64,000 bases of DNA from the NCBI GenBank assembly GCA_973895155.1, contig OZ316894.1, positions 12,400,001 to 12,464,000 of the forward strand. Direction: 5' to 3'. Below the pieces are notes generated by a model. The model saw only the letters and a program-made list of their open reading frames with translations, was not told the DNA's origin and made no database searches. The translations under genes were made by a program, and so were the position numbers. The stretch is from Marsupella aquatica. Taxonomy: Eukaryota > Marchantiophyta. Positions 22,201-34,700 of this stretch are shown in pieces (within the stretch, counting starts at the first letter, position 1; each line of letters opens with the position of its first letter).

Positions 22201-23382
22201 CTCAGTTCAGCTTAATTAATCAAAGAAAATCACCGGCGAAATATCTTGACCATCGGCCAATGCCCTAATTTGAATTTCGATAGTAGTCAGTAATGCACGC
22301 AACGTTTTCCCAAAAACGTTTTCTCGAACGTTTTCTCGAACCCAAAATCCTGAGAACCAAATTTGGTTAGGATTTAGGAAAACTAGTGCTTGGTCAGGGG
22401 GAATCTAGGCCGGGTAACTAAAAATACGGAGTTGACCCAATTGATGAAGACAACTGAATTTGCGTCTTCAAAGGTTTTCAGGTTCTCGAACTTTGACCTC
22501 GAAAACAGTGGTCCAGTCTCATAGAATGGCATGTAACGTTGCACGACAGGGCTTCGCAGCGCATCAAACAGTACAAGAAGAAAATAAAGGGGATGTGCCG
22601 GGGCTCTCGAGCTTTTGCGTGCTCACCGTTAGGAGTAAACAGGTTGCCAGGCAACAGAGTGCAAAAAGATGCCGAGGATCGCGCAAAATTATAACCATGA
22701 GCAGCCAACTAAAGTAGATGAATGTAATAAACACGATGCCTCAGAAGAAATTTGAGAGTAGGAGCTTACCTATCAATGAAAAAAGTATGTGACGCCTTAT
22801 GACAAACCGGTTCTCTTAATTGTAACATGCAAACTGCAGAAGGAAATACCCACCGTAGCAAGGTCATGTGAAGAGCTAGTGATCTAGAAGTAAAGGATTA
22901 TCGGGAGAGCCTACCACTGCAAAATTTTCTCGAGCGTCACGACTGCCCCCAGTTGCGCAAAAATTAGACATGGGAGAAAGAGAGAGAAGACCAACTGCAC
23001 GGGAGAAAGAACCACGGTGAATAATTGAGTACGACTCTCTGAATTCCTCACAAGCTCGAGGCAGTAAGTGAGCAACTCTAAATACTGAGAATGATACGAA
23101 GGGGCTGAAAAACTCCTGCCTGACAAATATAGCGAAGCAAACCAAAAGGCCAGAGAAAACAGTGACTCGGATTTAAGACAGCGCGTACAATACCTTCGTA
23201 AGTTGCTTGCGAGCAGGAGCGGTGAGGATGCCAATGTAAGACGTGGCCATTAACAGGCCGAGCGAACACATCACGAACACTTTGGCGATCGGAAGCAGCG
23301 CCAATTGGAGCAGCGCGCCCGCCGACTCGCTCAGGGTCGCGCCCATTTGCATACTCAATCGTACGTGATGCCCGCCCTGCAT
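19246..23382 (-). CDS. PIN-LIKES (PILS) auxin efflux carrier family protein
   Basis: Ten exons in gene order: 23194-23382, 22915-22994, 21794-21918, 21388-21509, 20948-21181, 20754-20828, 20383-20483, 19979-20031, 19522-19710 and 19246-19370. All junctions are GT-AG and in phase. The ATG at 23382 gives 430 residues; ATGs at 23352 or 23346 give about 420, closer to the family, and the true start is open. Motifs in order: LPIAKVFVMCSLGLLMA (first helix), LFLPCLIFAQLG, WWFIPVNVVLASVVG, GNIGNIPLVIIGAICRE with the following NPFGDPATC, a 60-residue acidic cytosolic loop, ILQPPVVAS, IPCIMLALGGNLIGG, and FVLLLQHTMPSSILAG, ending in the helix LTMAGWLILYINYLF. The two hydrophobic bundles of five helices around a loop are the PILS layout. 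PILS proteins retain auxin at the endoplasmic reticulum. Intron 2 is about 1 kb. Confidence 0.92.
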
Positions 23383-24528
23383 CCTTGCTCGAGAGTTTTG
23401 TCCAACGAAGCAATCTTCTCACCCCACACCGATCGCAATCAGACCGACAGCCAATTAAACCAAGCAACAGGTTCAGGTCCTAAATCGAACATTCCGACTC
23501 GCCAAAACAGAGCCACCACGGTACATCATCTAATCACCGCTTGTCCTGCCGAGGGTAGGTTCGTTGTCTAGGAAGCCTCGGCAACCAACTTCTCAACAGC
23601 GGGGGGGGAAATCCTGCCATCCACCGTAAGCGCGCACGACATCCTCCTCATGCTTACGTTTACTCCCACAGCGCTCTACCTGTGCGGCAACTCGGTGTCG
23701 TCTCGCTGCACCGTCATGGGAGCCGAAACTGAGGAGAATCCGAGATCGGTCATACAACAGACACGCGGAGGAGGTGGATTTGCTCCTGCCAACCCCCCAG
23801 AGTGGACATTCATGCAGCTGCCAAGCAGAACTGCGCCCGACGCACTCCACACTTATTTGTCACAAACTGACGACAGGAAAAGGGAAGAAGGTGGACCGGT
23901 TCACTGAAAAGCACCAAAGAAAGTACAATCGACTAGAAAGTATATCAAAAGCGAAAGAGCGAGAGAGGTCCACACAGAGGGAGGAGAGGACGAACACGAG
24001 ACTCACAAGAAGAGGGCAAATGCAGACCTGGAAAGGCGAGGAATCGAGCTGATGAGACGAAGAATTGCAGAGAGACGAAGATTGCAGAGGAAGAGAGACG
24101 AAATTGGAAGAAGCGGGGAGGAGCGTGGCGAACGGGCAGTCTCATCAGTGGAATCTTCTTCTCGGATGGGACGCGTGCGACTCAGCTATCTGTAGTGTAC
24201 GAAGAGTGCAAATTTAATGTCCCATTCCAAATTTTCCAAACCCGCAGTAAAGCCCTCGGGTGAAGTGACGGGAAAGGAAACAGCGTACCCGACCACGCGC
24301 GCAACCACGCATGGGTTTCCTCCAGTACGTTAGGACCCCAAGCGAGCAAGAAACCACGCAGATGCTGAAACCGGGTTCTCTGACTTCGCGTCGCGGCTTC
24401 CCAGGAGACGAGACCTTTCCCGGGTAGCGGCGACGCTTATTTTTGGGCAGGTGGCACTTATTTTCGGTTGAGATTGGACCTTTGTATTTTGGGCAGATGG
24501 CCTTTTGACAAAACCTCCCCTAGCGGTA

Positions 24529-24630
24529 CTTGAGTTTTAGGAATTTCGGCAACTGTTGATTTTGATGTTGACAAACCTCCCATGGCAAAGATTGTGTACT
24601 TGAGTTTCAGGAATTTCGGTAACAGTTGCT
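24529..24630. repeat. Short tandem duplication, about 68-base spacing
   Basis: The block 'acttgagttttaggaatttc' followed by 'ggcaactgttg' recurs as 'cttgagtttcaggaatttc' then 'ggtaacagttg'. It runs directly into the 24642-24842 array. Confidence 0.6.
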
Positions 24631-24641
24631 TTTGAAAAAAG

Positions 24642-24842
24642 AATTAGGAAGAGCCAACTTGCATGTAGCACCCCTGGAACATTGGAGCCCTCAACACTTG
24701 CAACATGAAAATTAGGAAGAGCCAACTTGCATGTAGCACCCCTGGAACATTGGGGCCCTCAACTCTTACAACATGAAAATTAGGAAGAGCCAACTCGCAT
24801 GTTGCAACCCTGGAACATTGGGGCCCTCAACACTTGCAACAT
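24642..24842. repeat. Tandem array, 68-base unit, three copies
   Basis: Three nearly identical units carry 'aattaggaagagccaact', 'gcatgtagcacccctggaac' (third copy gcatgttgcaaccctggaac) and 'gccctcaacacttgcaacat'. It is non-coding; copies differ at only a few positions, so the expansion is recent. Confidence 0.9.
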
Positions 24843-24894
24843 GATTGATATTGAGTAAAATGACCATTCTGTTAATATTAACTTTAGTCATGTT

Positions 24895-25215
24895 AACTTC
24901 TAGTTATGTAAGCTAAACCACCATTAGGGTGTGAATTGTGATTAGCAGCGACTCTTGTATCTAGCATATAGAGGGGCTAGGGCTAGCTGTCCTTGGAGAC
25001 TCAAGCTCATTTGAGGCAACTAGCTAGGTGCTCGGAGGAGAGCTTGAACACTGAGGTTTGGTGTGGCCATGGTGGTCAAAGCTTAGTAAAGGCTCTTGCG
25101 TTCCGTGGACATAGCCTTGATGAACGTGAACCACATATATCTTGTGTCGGTGTGTGCATGTTTGTTGGTTGTGCTTTTGGTTGTATCGTGCCGGTTTCCC
25201 CAACACATTCTCATA
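24895..25215 (+). repeat. LTR-like dispersed repeat fragment, copy D
   Basis: It starts TGTTAACTTC and ends CCCCAACA, the TG...CA form expected of an LTR, with 'gtaaaggctcttgcgttccg' and 'gaacgtgaacca' matching the reverse complement of copy C. No matching 5-base target duplication is visible. It lies head to head with copy E. Confidence 0.5.
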
Positions 25216-25249
25216 AGATGACATGCACGTATACAATATTCACCAAATA

Positions 25250-25510
25250 AACAAATAATCAACACAGGAAATACGTGATTCATTACACCGGCCAGAGGTT
25301 ACATTCTTGAGAACACACAAGAGAGCCTTTGCTGAACTCTAAGCATGTTGGTCATACCGAATCTCCACAGACTAAGCTCTTCCTATATATCTCCCATAAC
25401 AAAGAGCCTAATTAAGTTCCTCCCACTAACTAAGTCCTGCTAGTGTAAGTATATAACTACACAATCATCTAACCGTAACCAAGCACCTGACTGACGGCTC
25501 AACTAACTAT
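25250..25510 (-). repeat. LTR-like dispersed repeat fragment, copy E
   Basis: It shares 'aaatacgtgattc', 'gagaacacacaagagagcc', 'ccacagactaagctcttcc', 'aacaaagagcctaatt' and 'agtcctgctagtg' with copies A and C. It is inverted relative to copy D, which ends 35 bases upstream. Confidence 0.55.
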
Positions 25511-28334
25511 GATGAATTTTTTTCGGTTTTAATTAGCAACATGATCATTTACATTAAATTAAACAAGTTAAGTTATTCTAAACCCATTTCAATTTGTTCC
25601 TTTAAATTTTACTTAACACTAATTCATATCTACCAAAACTTCTTTGGTGAAACTTTTTCTTAACCTTTGCTTTTCAAATCAACTTTCATGAAACATGCAA
25701 ACTCATTCAACCTAAAACTTGACCTTTAAAACTTTATAGATTTAACAGAAAGGCATGGTTGTGTGGTAGTTCACTTGAGCTGAAACTCGTAGGTGTAGCG
25801 TTCAAATATTGTGAATGACTGTTCCGTTGCTTTGGAGTTTCAAAAATTTCCCCTTTAAAATCTAAAAAAACTATCTTCAGTAAATTTTGTTTTTGAAAGA
25901 TTACTCTTAAGAAGTTTACTGTGGCTGAATGAGTTTTACAACATTCATTTTGGCCGCCCAATCATCAGCTGGAGACTTTTGAGTCTTGTCTCAGGTCAGG
26001 CTCAGTCTAGGTCTCTAAGTGTCATCAATAGCATTGCCTAGGCATTCCAGGCAAGCTTCACCCGTCTGTGTATTCTTCCCAAGACATTCATCAAAAAGAC
26101 TCACCTTTTGTAACGGGTAGACCAAACCCAGTAAAGGAAACTGAGAAGAAAACACCAAAAGTCAGGTTGAACCCATTTAGTGGAACAGATTGGGTTTTCA
26201 GGAATGAGTTTTTTTTTGTTACTAGATTTGTACATAAGAGTTGGCCATGATAGCTACATACACAGAACTAAAAACAGGAGATGTTAGACATGGTATTTAG
26301 TTGGATCTTGGTAACTGCACATCAAAATATGACATATACGAAGTACAACATCCTTTCCATATCATGCTAAACCTCATTATTTGCAATTTGATAAACCTAA
26401 TTTTTTTTGGCAAAATAGCATCAAATAATTGTTTATGGCCCATGTGAATTAATTGCAACAAAAAAAAAACTGTTACAAAATAGCACCCAAATAGCACTCG
26501 GATAGCCCCCAAAACCATTGGTTCACCTTACTAAAGTTTGGGTAAGAATATTCTTTGGAGAAATACTTTCAGATATGAGTACTTCCAAAAAATTGAGAGT
26601 AAATAACTAAAGAAAGTAAATATTAAGTACCTTAAATACTATTTATCCTGGAGAAATATTTCAAAACATGAAAAAAATGAATATAGGAGCCACTATGGGA
26701 GTGACAAGGGCTAAATACTTCCTACATATGTTATATACTTATTTTTAAGCAAGAGTACATTGACAATTACGTGTACATTTGGTGGACTGACTTACATAAT
26801 TGTAAGATTATGTTACAATAAAAAAAATGGGGAAAATAATCACACGGTCATGAGAAAGGGTTTGCAGGGACAAGGGGCCCATTAACTATATTTGAAAAGT
26901 GAGGGGCTCGTCAGGAATATTTTACCTAGAGGGGCCATCAAGTAGTTTGCTGGAAGTCTCACCTTGCTAGGAATGACACTAGAGGAGAAAGATAAGCGTA
27001 TGAACTCCTTTTCCTTGTTACGAAGGCATTATGGGCAACAATAGCCCAAGCTCACGTTTCCCACCAGGCATGGCGAATTGGATGATTAAGATGCAGTCTG
27101 ATGTTCAATCCCACAAGGAAAAGGTCATGACTGGCTCGAAATTGTCCGCCATAGCTGTAAAACTATTAATTCAAGGATCCTTTTTGACTTACAAAAGGCG
27201 TCCAAAAAGAGAACTACTGTGATGTACAGCACTCCATCGATTAGGGGAAGCAATGATTCATCTACGACAAACGATCTGCTCCCGATCTTTTTGTTCGTCC
27301 ACACTGTTCAGATTGGAGATATCTTCCAATGTGACAAATTGATAAGTGAATTACGACCTCGTGACAAGGTCCTTAGTCGTTATGCACGATTCTGCCCTGT
27401 GTTCATTCATACAAGACACATCTTTAGAGCAATCTTCCTGTGACAGATCAGTAACGGCCCCGTGGCCATAGCTTTAGCTTCAGATGCACGAAGTCAGGAA
27501 TTCTGCGGGCGGGTCCACTCCCTGACCTCATCAGAATCTCATCATGAGTCGCATCCTTCCAAGGTCGTGCTTGACGTCATACCTTTCAAACCCGGTCGTC
27601 TCCCGTCTTCATCCCGTCACGTGGTCAAGCCTGTGTCAGCGTTTCGTTTCGAGCTCTTCAATCATCAATCCCTTGGATCAAAGTACTATACCGGGGAAAT
27701 TACTTACCTCAAGAGAATTCGCCTTACCTCGAGAGAATTTGCAGAAAGACTCGGATGGAATTCGATGAGCAAGCACCAGATGCTCACCATTTACCACACA
27801 TGGAGCACGGCCAAGAAGAAGCAGGTGCTGACCGCATCAAGCACCTGATCTCAGGACAATACAGGAGAAACTAGTCAGTGGAACCGATGTCCCCCTTCAG
27901 TAAACATCGCGACTTAACCCGGCCCCGAAATCTAAAAACCTAAACCCGCAGCCCAACGTGACGGAGCAGGGGGGCATTGAAGGGGAGTCTCTTGCCGACA
28001 TTAGGGTCGTGCATCACGAGAAGGTCCATGGAGGCTGAGGGCTCGTTTGTAGTCCTTTAGCTGGGAGAGACGCGCACAGTAAGAGACTGGGGAGAGAGCA
28101 CTTTATGTGGGGGAGAGGCAGCCTCACTCTCATCACAATTGTGCAGCCAGATTCGAGGTTGGGATCATGTGTGGAGAGACCCTCGACCCGGTTAGAGTGC
28201 TGATAGAGCCCGGAAGGTGGTTTAGCGTACACGAGAGGAAGTAGCAAGAGAATCAGCCCAGTGACGAGGCTTTGCATCGGCCAGGGGTTGCGACTTGTTA
28301 TCATTTCGTGGAAGCTACTGTCGTTGTTGTGGGA

Positions 28335-30706
28335 ATGGCCGCGGTTTCAGCTACGATCGTCGGTGTTCCTCTAGAGGCCTTACTAGCTTGGGAACATCAG
28401 TCGAAGTTATCTAAACAGGTCGTTTGGTGTCGTAACTTCAGCCTAAAACCAAGGAAATTCAACACTCTTTGTCTTGCGGCAGCAGCAAACACACAGGATT
28501 CTCAAAACGTAGACCTTCCTCCCGTGCTTCCGAAAAGGAGAAAGAAGCCGTCTCTCTTGCCCAAGCAAACCAGGAAGAAGAGGCTTCCTGCCATATTCGA
28601 AGACCCATCGCTTAAACCACCCGCAAATGGTTTACTTGTGAAACCCTTGATTCCTGTCGCACATGATGTGATGCAAGCGAAGGCTATTGCCACCAAGGGT
28701 GTTGGTCTTCTTTTGGAAGAACTTCCTGTCTTGGCATGCAGGTAAGGTCTTTGACTCAAGATTGATTGTCACCATTGCCCATTTTTTTGCCACTGCCCGT
28801 GAAGCCAAGGATTTTGCCTTAACAATTCCATAAATGCTCCAAAAGGACGAATTACAGATCTTAATTCTAGTTTGCGCAGAAGTCATTTCAATGAGTTCAC
28901 TCCAACGAATATTTTCCGGCCATAACTCTTGTTGCCAGAGACCACCCTATGCTCTGAATTTGAAGGGTCAAGACAAATCACATGCTTTGGGCCTCTCAAT
29001 TTTTATTGTCCCAGTGAGAGGATTTCTCAACCAATCAATGAGTACGATTGGTCAGGGATTCTGATAGTACAAATGTATGTTGGGCCTGTGGAAAACGATG
29101 GTTGATGAAATGGGCTAGGTTGCCTATCTTTCCGCTATCTGAACGGAAGTCGTTAAAGAACTGTGGTATCGGAACGGCAGTCGTTAAAGCGCTGTGTCCC
29201 GTCTTGTCCTGAGGCAGAAAATGTTCGTTCTTTTCCACAGATGCATCAAGCTGCTTCCTTTACTGACATTCTCAACTGTGGTATCGGAACGGAAGTCGTT
29301 AAAGCACTGTGTCCCGTCTTGTCCTGAGGCAAAAAAAATGTTCGTTCTTTTCCACATACTCTGCATCAAGGTGCTTCCTTTACTGACATTCTCACAGTCA
29401 GAGTTGAAGCACTTAGTGCTTGTTGAATCGGTTGCAGATTTTGTACAGAAACATATTTTGGCTCAGTCGGGCATAATTTGAAGACATGCACAGGCCCGAC
29501 AAGTTCAAGCCGACATGGCGTACATGATTGGGTGAAGGGTACTATAGATGATGTTCTGGTTCCTCGTGAGGCCTATCACCTTGCAGACCGCTTAGCCAAG
29601 CCCATTTCACATGTGGAAAGATTTGACGTCGACAGAATAGATGCCGTTGAGGAGCTTTGTATTCAAGCAGGTGTAGACCTTCCGGAGTATCCAACCAAGA
29701 GGTATATTGAACCTGTCCTACCGTCGACCAGGAGAAGACAGCAAGATGCAGATTGGGTGGGTGGAGCACAATTTACATTTTACACAAATGAGGGAAGCTA
29801 CATTTACTCTCACCATTTCAAACAACTAGGACGTAAATTTACAAGCACGGTGGGATCAGATGGGGTAGATACGCAGACAGATATTTCAAAGGTGTTTGAA
29901 ACAGTTTCAAATGATCGAGACCCTTCTCTAGATCCACAGCAGAAGATAAAAAATACGCTAGTACGGGATGATGCGGCAGGTGCACCGATAGACGATTCAA
30001 CGGAGTCTGAATTGATAGAGCCATTGGTAGATATCAACAGTGAGGATGGCCTAAGGACGGTTGCCCAGAAAACTCTGCAAGCGTGGGAACGAATGCGAGA
30101 AGGTTGCAAGAAGCTGATGATCAAGTATCGAGTAGTTGCTTGTGGGTAAGCTGCAGCTCATCTGAGATTGTTTCTTTGATCCTCTTTGCACGACACAAGT
30201 TGTAGCTGTGTAAATCAATCTTACCGTCAAAAGTAGCCCCTCTTCGAACATCTCGCAGTTGTTCTGTGCCTGCATTGCAAAATTGAAAACTTACGAAATT
30301 TGGCAAATACTTGACACTCCAATTTGAGTTTGATCTGGATACATGGATGCCTATGATATGGACTCTTTTTCATTTGTTTTTCACCAGATACTGTCCAGAG
30401 GTCCACGCTGGCCCGCGGGGACACAGAGCTAAAGCTTGTGGGGCTTTCAAACATCAGTGGCGAGATGGGAAGCACGGTTGGCAAGATGCATCTATAGACG
30501 ATTTGATACCACCCCAGTATGTGTGGCATGTGCGAGATCGGTTGGGACCCCCATTAGAAAATGCTCTGAGGAGATACTATGGTAAAGCTCCTGCTGTAGT
30601 GGAGTTGTGTATACATGCAGGTGCACCTGTGCCAGAAAATCATGCAGCCTTAATGCGGCTGGATATAGCTATTCCAACCCTTGAAGAAATTGAAAATGTA
30701 ATTTGA
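28335..30706 (+). CDS. APO protein, plastid RNA-binding
   Basis: The exons are 28335-28741, 29438-30145 and 30388-30706, giving 477 residues; junction phases agree. The ATG at 28335 (gggaATGG) is the first in frame. The N-terminus (MAAVSATIVG onward, low in acids) reads as a plastid transit peptide. Two APO repeats follow. The first has GHNLKTCTGP, HDWVKGTIDDVLVPREAYHL, RFDVDRIDAVEELCIQAGVD and LPEYPTKR. The second has YCPEVHAGPRGHRAKACGAF, HGWQDASIDDLIPPQYVWHV and APAVVELCIHAGAPVPE. The paired Cys/His motifs are the proposed zinc-binding RNA-interaction elements. APO proteins in flowering plants support splicing of plastid introns and photosystem I and 4Fe-4S cluster accumulation. Which of APO1 to APO4 this corresponds to cannot be told here, so no symbol is given. 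Its neighbour ObgC converges and is also plastid-directed. Confidence 0.93.
29160..29398. repeat. 118-base tandem duplication in APO intron 1
   Basis: Two copies begin 'ctgtggtatcggaacgg', continue 'gtcccgtcttgtcctgaggc' and end 'cctttactgacattctca'. Copy 2 differs by a longer A run and a few substitutions. A partial third start lies at about 29140. The copies end 40 bases before exon 2. Confidence 0.88.
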
Positions 30707-31717
30707 TACCAGTGTCAAACTCCCTTTACATGCCTTATGATGAATGACACCACGTAGGGTTGAACACAAGAAATCTTCACACACGATTATTTTGGCTTGT
30801 CATAACTTCGTGGGCATCACGGGTGTAGGCGAAACGAATCCTTGTCTTGTGAGAACGATTGAGAGCTACTTTTGTGTGAGCGGGCACTGCGTGAAGAGTA
30901 TATGTCTAGACCGAGTCATGTCCTTTTAAATTTCATGAAATGGTAGCTCGTTACTCCTCAGTCAAAAGAAATAGAGACTTTTGGCACCCATGTCGTTTTA
31001 AGTTTCAGCCTCCGAGGAAACTACATGTGTAGAAATTCGAATTCATATTAATGGGAAAGATCCCTGCACTTCTGTCACAATAGCATGTAGCCCCTCAACA
31101 TGGGTTTCTTGTCTTCTGATACTCTCACATCACAGTGCTATCGAAACTGATTGCAAGGATGCTTGATAGAGAGTCGACGATTAGTAAATGCCAACCGTGT
31201 TGAAGTTGTATACTTAATCCCACTATGTTTCCAATGCGAAGTCGATCGAAACATGTGTTTTCCTACACTAATAACGAGAATGAGGGTCACAGGAGAATCA
31301 ACAGTGCACTCGGGAATCCTCTCCTCTTATCAATCGGACAAGTTCCATGTAAAAGCCTTATTCAGGATCAAACCAACCTTAGACTTCTTAATCTATATGA
31401 CAATAGTCAACATAATTCATCAAAGCCTGGGTTTCAGGGCATACTGAATGCTCAAAGACACTACTTTGAGCCAAAATTGTTATTTGCAATGACACCTAGT
31501 GCTAGATAAAAGACCTGTTCAAAGTCCCCAAAAGAACCTTTGGCACTAGCTTACCAGAGTCTGCCGAGTACATCTAGTCGTCCCATGATTAAGAACGCTG
31601 CCCTTCTCTATATCAGTATGATACATCTGGATTCTCGAAGTCCTGAATTTGCAAATGACGTTTCCGCATCACGGAATTATTGGCATGGACATGTGTTCTT
31701 GGAGGCAGTTGTCTGTG
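30707..31717. other. Gene-free gap between convergent genes
   Basis: This gap lies between the stop codons of APO and ObgC. It should contain both 3' untranslated regions. No other feature was recognised. Confidence 0.6.
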
Positions 31718-34700
31718 TCAATGTGGCCAAACTTTCGAGCCCCTGACCCCCCGTTTCCAATCTGCTAAGGCTGACATGTCTTCAGAATCAATCCAGTTGA
31801 ACTCCATCTGCGTACGGTGAGAAATACACGCAAACATCAATATTTCCATGTGGGCATCAGACATTAAAAACCTAGTGTAGATACTGGAAGCAGCAAACAA
31901 GCAAGAAGTAGTGCATACTATACCTGATTCACGATCACCAGGTCACCCTCTCGAATTCCCTTCTCTCTAAGGGATTTATTGACTCCACTGGCACTCAAGA
32001 CACGCTGGAATCTCCGTACTGATTCAAAGTACCTGAAAGACACAGTGAATATTTAGTTCTGTGCAGAGAGCTTGAATCCAGAGTCTAGTGTGGAGGATGT
32101 TATCACATATAAGCTAGAATTGCGATAATTTGTACTAGTCTGTTCCAAGCAATCAAGTACATCTGAAGTCGAGAAGAATCTCAACTTTGCAATGTGCAGA
32201 GATAGAAAAGGAGAAAACTCACTCCCAGTTCGTCATTTGCGTGAAACGCTCCAAGCCTGCGCCGATTACTCGCCAGGTTCTCGTATGTTTGTCTACGTCG
32301 ATTGTGAATTCCTCAATAGGTGCACTCCGCTGCTTCCTTACCATCTCGGCCACTGCCATAGTTTTGGGCCCTTCTGCACAACATGCCAATGCCACGCACA
32401 GTAGGTCACTAACAGAAGAAGAAAAACTTCTTATGCTGTCGCCACCCTTATGATGCGTAGTCCCGGATTTTTGAAGTCTTACCTTCAATGTAATTCCCCA
32501 AACCAGATTCTTTCTGCTCCTTCAAGAGTGTATGAGCAGCCGACATTACATCTGATGAGCCTTGTCCTGTAGCGGCACTCATACAAAATGGCCTTATGCC
32601 TTTGGACTGAAGGCTTTGCTGAAAGTTGTCCCATCGATCAGCAGCTTCAGGAATGTCCATCTTATTGTAAGCTACTACAAACGGCTTCTCCGAAAGAATA
32701 GGGTTGAAGAGTTGGAGTTCCAATCGCACTGCTTCAAACTCTTCCACTGGCTGTGAACTCATGCCATCTATAACATGCACCTGTAATCGAGAGAAACCAT
32801 TCAAGGCTTTAGTCTGCTCACATTATCGGCGAATATACGTTAACCACGAATGCCACTGGTTGAATAATCTTATCAAGAGAAGACCACGAAGTCCGCGGAA
32901 ACCTCGACCAAACACTATAAAGGAAGTTGACGACAGTTAACTGTAATGGGCACACATTTCGGAGACGTTTAGGAGGGCCGGAAGGTCAGAGATGGTACCA
33001 AAACTCTACAACGTTCTGTGTGCCGTAGAAATTCATGACCCAGCCCAAGGCCAGTGTGCGCACCCTCCAGTAAACCGGGTAGATCTGCGACCACCATTGT
33101 TGCATCGTAGTCCAGTGCCACCACGCCCAAGTTGGGTAGAAGTGTTGTGAAGGGATAATTGGCAATCTCAGGCTTGGCTGCAGAGACAGCACTGAGCAAT
33201 GTGCTTTTTCCAGCATTGGGCACGCCCACTATTCCGACATCTGCGACAAGCTTCAGCTCCAGTTCGATCCACCTATTCGACATCTCCACCATGTTATAGT
33301 CATGATAAGACATACTACTACTGGCGAACGAGTTTGTTAGTTTCCCATCTCTGTGTCGGACCTTTGTAGGCGCTGACCCTCTTCCAAAATCCAGCACTGA
33401 CATTCTCCTCTATCCCAGATGACTCATTTTACAATAAAAACGAGGAGAGAGTCTCAAGCAAGATTCTCTTTTTACACCTCAGTTCTATACGACAAACACA
33501 TTTTCCCTTCACAAATGTTGCAAGCTCCTTGAAAGTTGTCACACATCCTAGTTTTGGTACATAAACCCTAAACCCCTTAAACCTCATAATGTTGCACTCT
33601 GAAGAAAAGGCACGTACATTTCTGCACCTTGTTCACCTAATTCAGCCAATTGAGGTGCATTGTTGCGACCCGTCTTGAAAGCTGCGTTGCCCCGCCCACC
33701 AGCCCCACCAGGTAGAAGCATTTCACACTGCCCAGGTTTTATCAGCTCCAAAAGAACCTCTCCGTCCGGCCCGGCCTCTTTGATCACCGTTCCCGGAGGC
33801 ACCTTCACAGTGATATCGGTCCCAACGGCTCCTTCTTTCCGTTTACCACCCCCGTGCGCACCTCTTCCTGCTCGGAAATGAACTGCCTTTCTAAACGGAA
33901 GGAGAGAGTTCATCGACGAGTCTGCTTCAACATAAACTTGCCCTCCTCTACCTCCGTTTCCACCAAAAGGTCCTCCGAAAGGAACAAACTTTTCTCTCCT
34001 AAAAGCCACCACACCATTTCCCCCATCACCTGCCTTCACGTAAATTTTAGCCCTGTCAAAGCACCGCATCACTGCAGGCACTCCTCTGTCCTCCTTGACT
34101 TCCACTTCATCCTCATCCTCATCCCGACCATCTAATTCCCAGACGTCTTGCCACTGATGTCTACGTCGCAGAATTTTGCTTTCAACGTGAATTTCATCGG
34201 AGCCGCTAGTTTGCCGCTGTTCCCCACCTAGGGATTCGAATTCCCCTTCATCATCATCTGCTTCTGAGAAGTTTTCTACCTCCTCTGATTTCAATTCTGC
34301 GACAGAAGCTGTAAAATGTGTAATTTCCCCTTCTTCTTTTCCAAGATCCTCCTCCATTTTTTGGACAAGCGCCTTCAAATCCGCAAGCTTTCGCTCCTTT
34401 TGAGCTCGTTCCGAATCTATAACAGTTTCTCCTGCAATTAAGTCTAAATCAGGGTCTTTGGCAGCATCCCCTAATGTCTCCAGCTCCGCCAGCTCCCTCT
34501 CTGCTTCCTGCAGAAGGAGCTCCTCCTCCTCAGGGGTCATTGGGGGTAAATCCCCTTCCCAATACTCAACTTCCTCTTCCTCGTCCTCCTCTTCGTCCTC
34601 GTCGTCATCGAGCCCTACCTCTACCCACTCTTCAAAATCGTCCTCAGCGCTGGAGAATGAACCGTCATTAGCCGTACGTGAGATAAATTCGTCTTGCCTG

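Larger units (their letters stand above)
23383..28334. other. Gene-free stretch with repeats
   Basis: The first 700 bases probably contain the PILS promoter. No conserved coding exon was recognised in the remainder. Open frames near 27031 and 27462 have no motif or splice support. Tandem repeats and two LTR-like fragments are listed separately; 25520-27000 is AT-rich with nothing recognised. Confidence 0.5.

Noticed and set aside
29478-30149. Start of an APO-like ORF at 29478
   Set aside because: It begins with TTG, not ATG, and the APO motif continues upstream; it is the middle exon of the gene starting at 28335.
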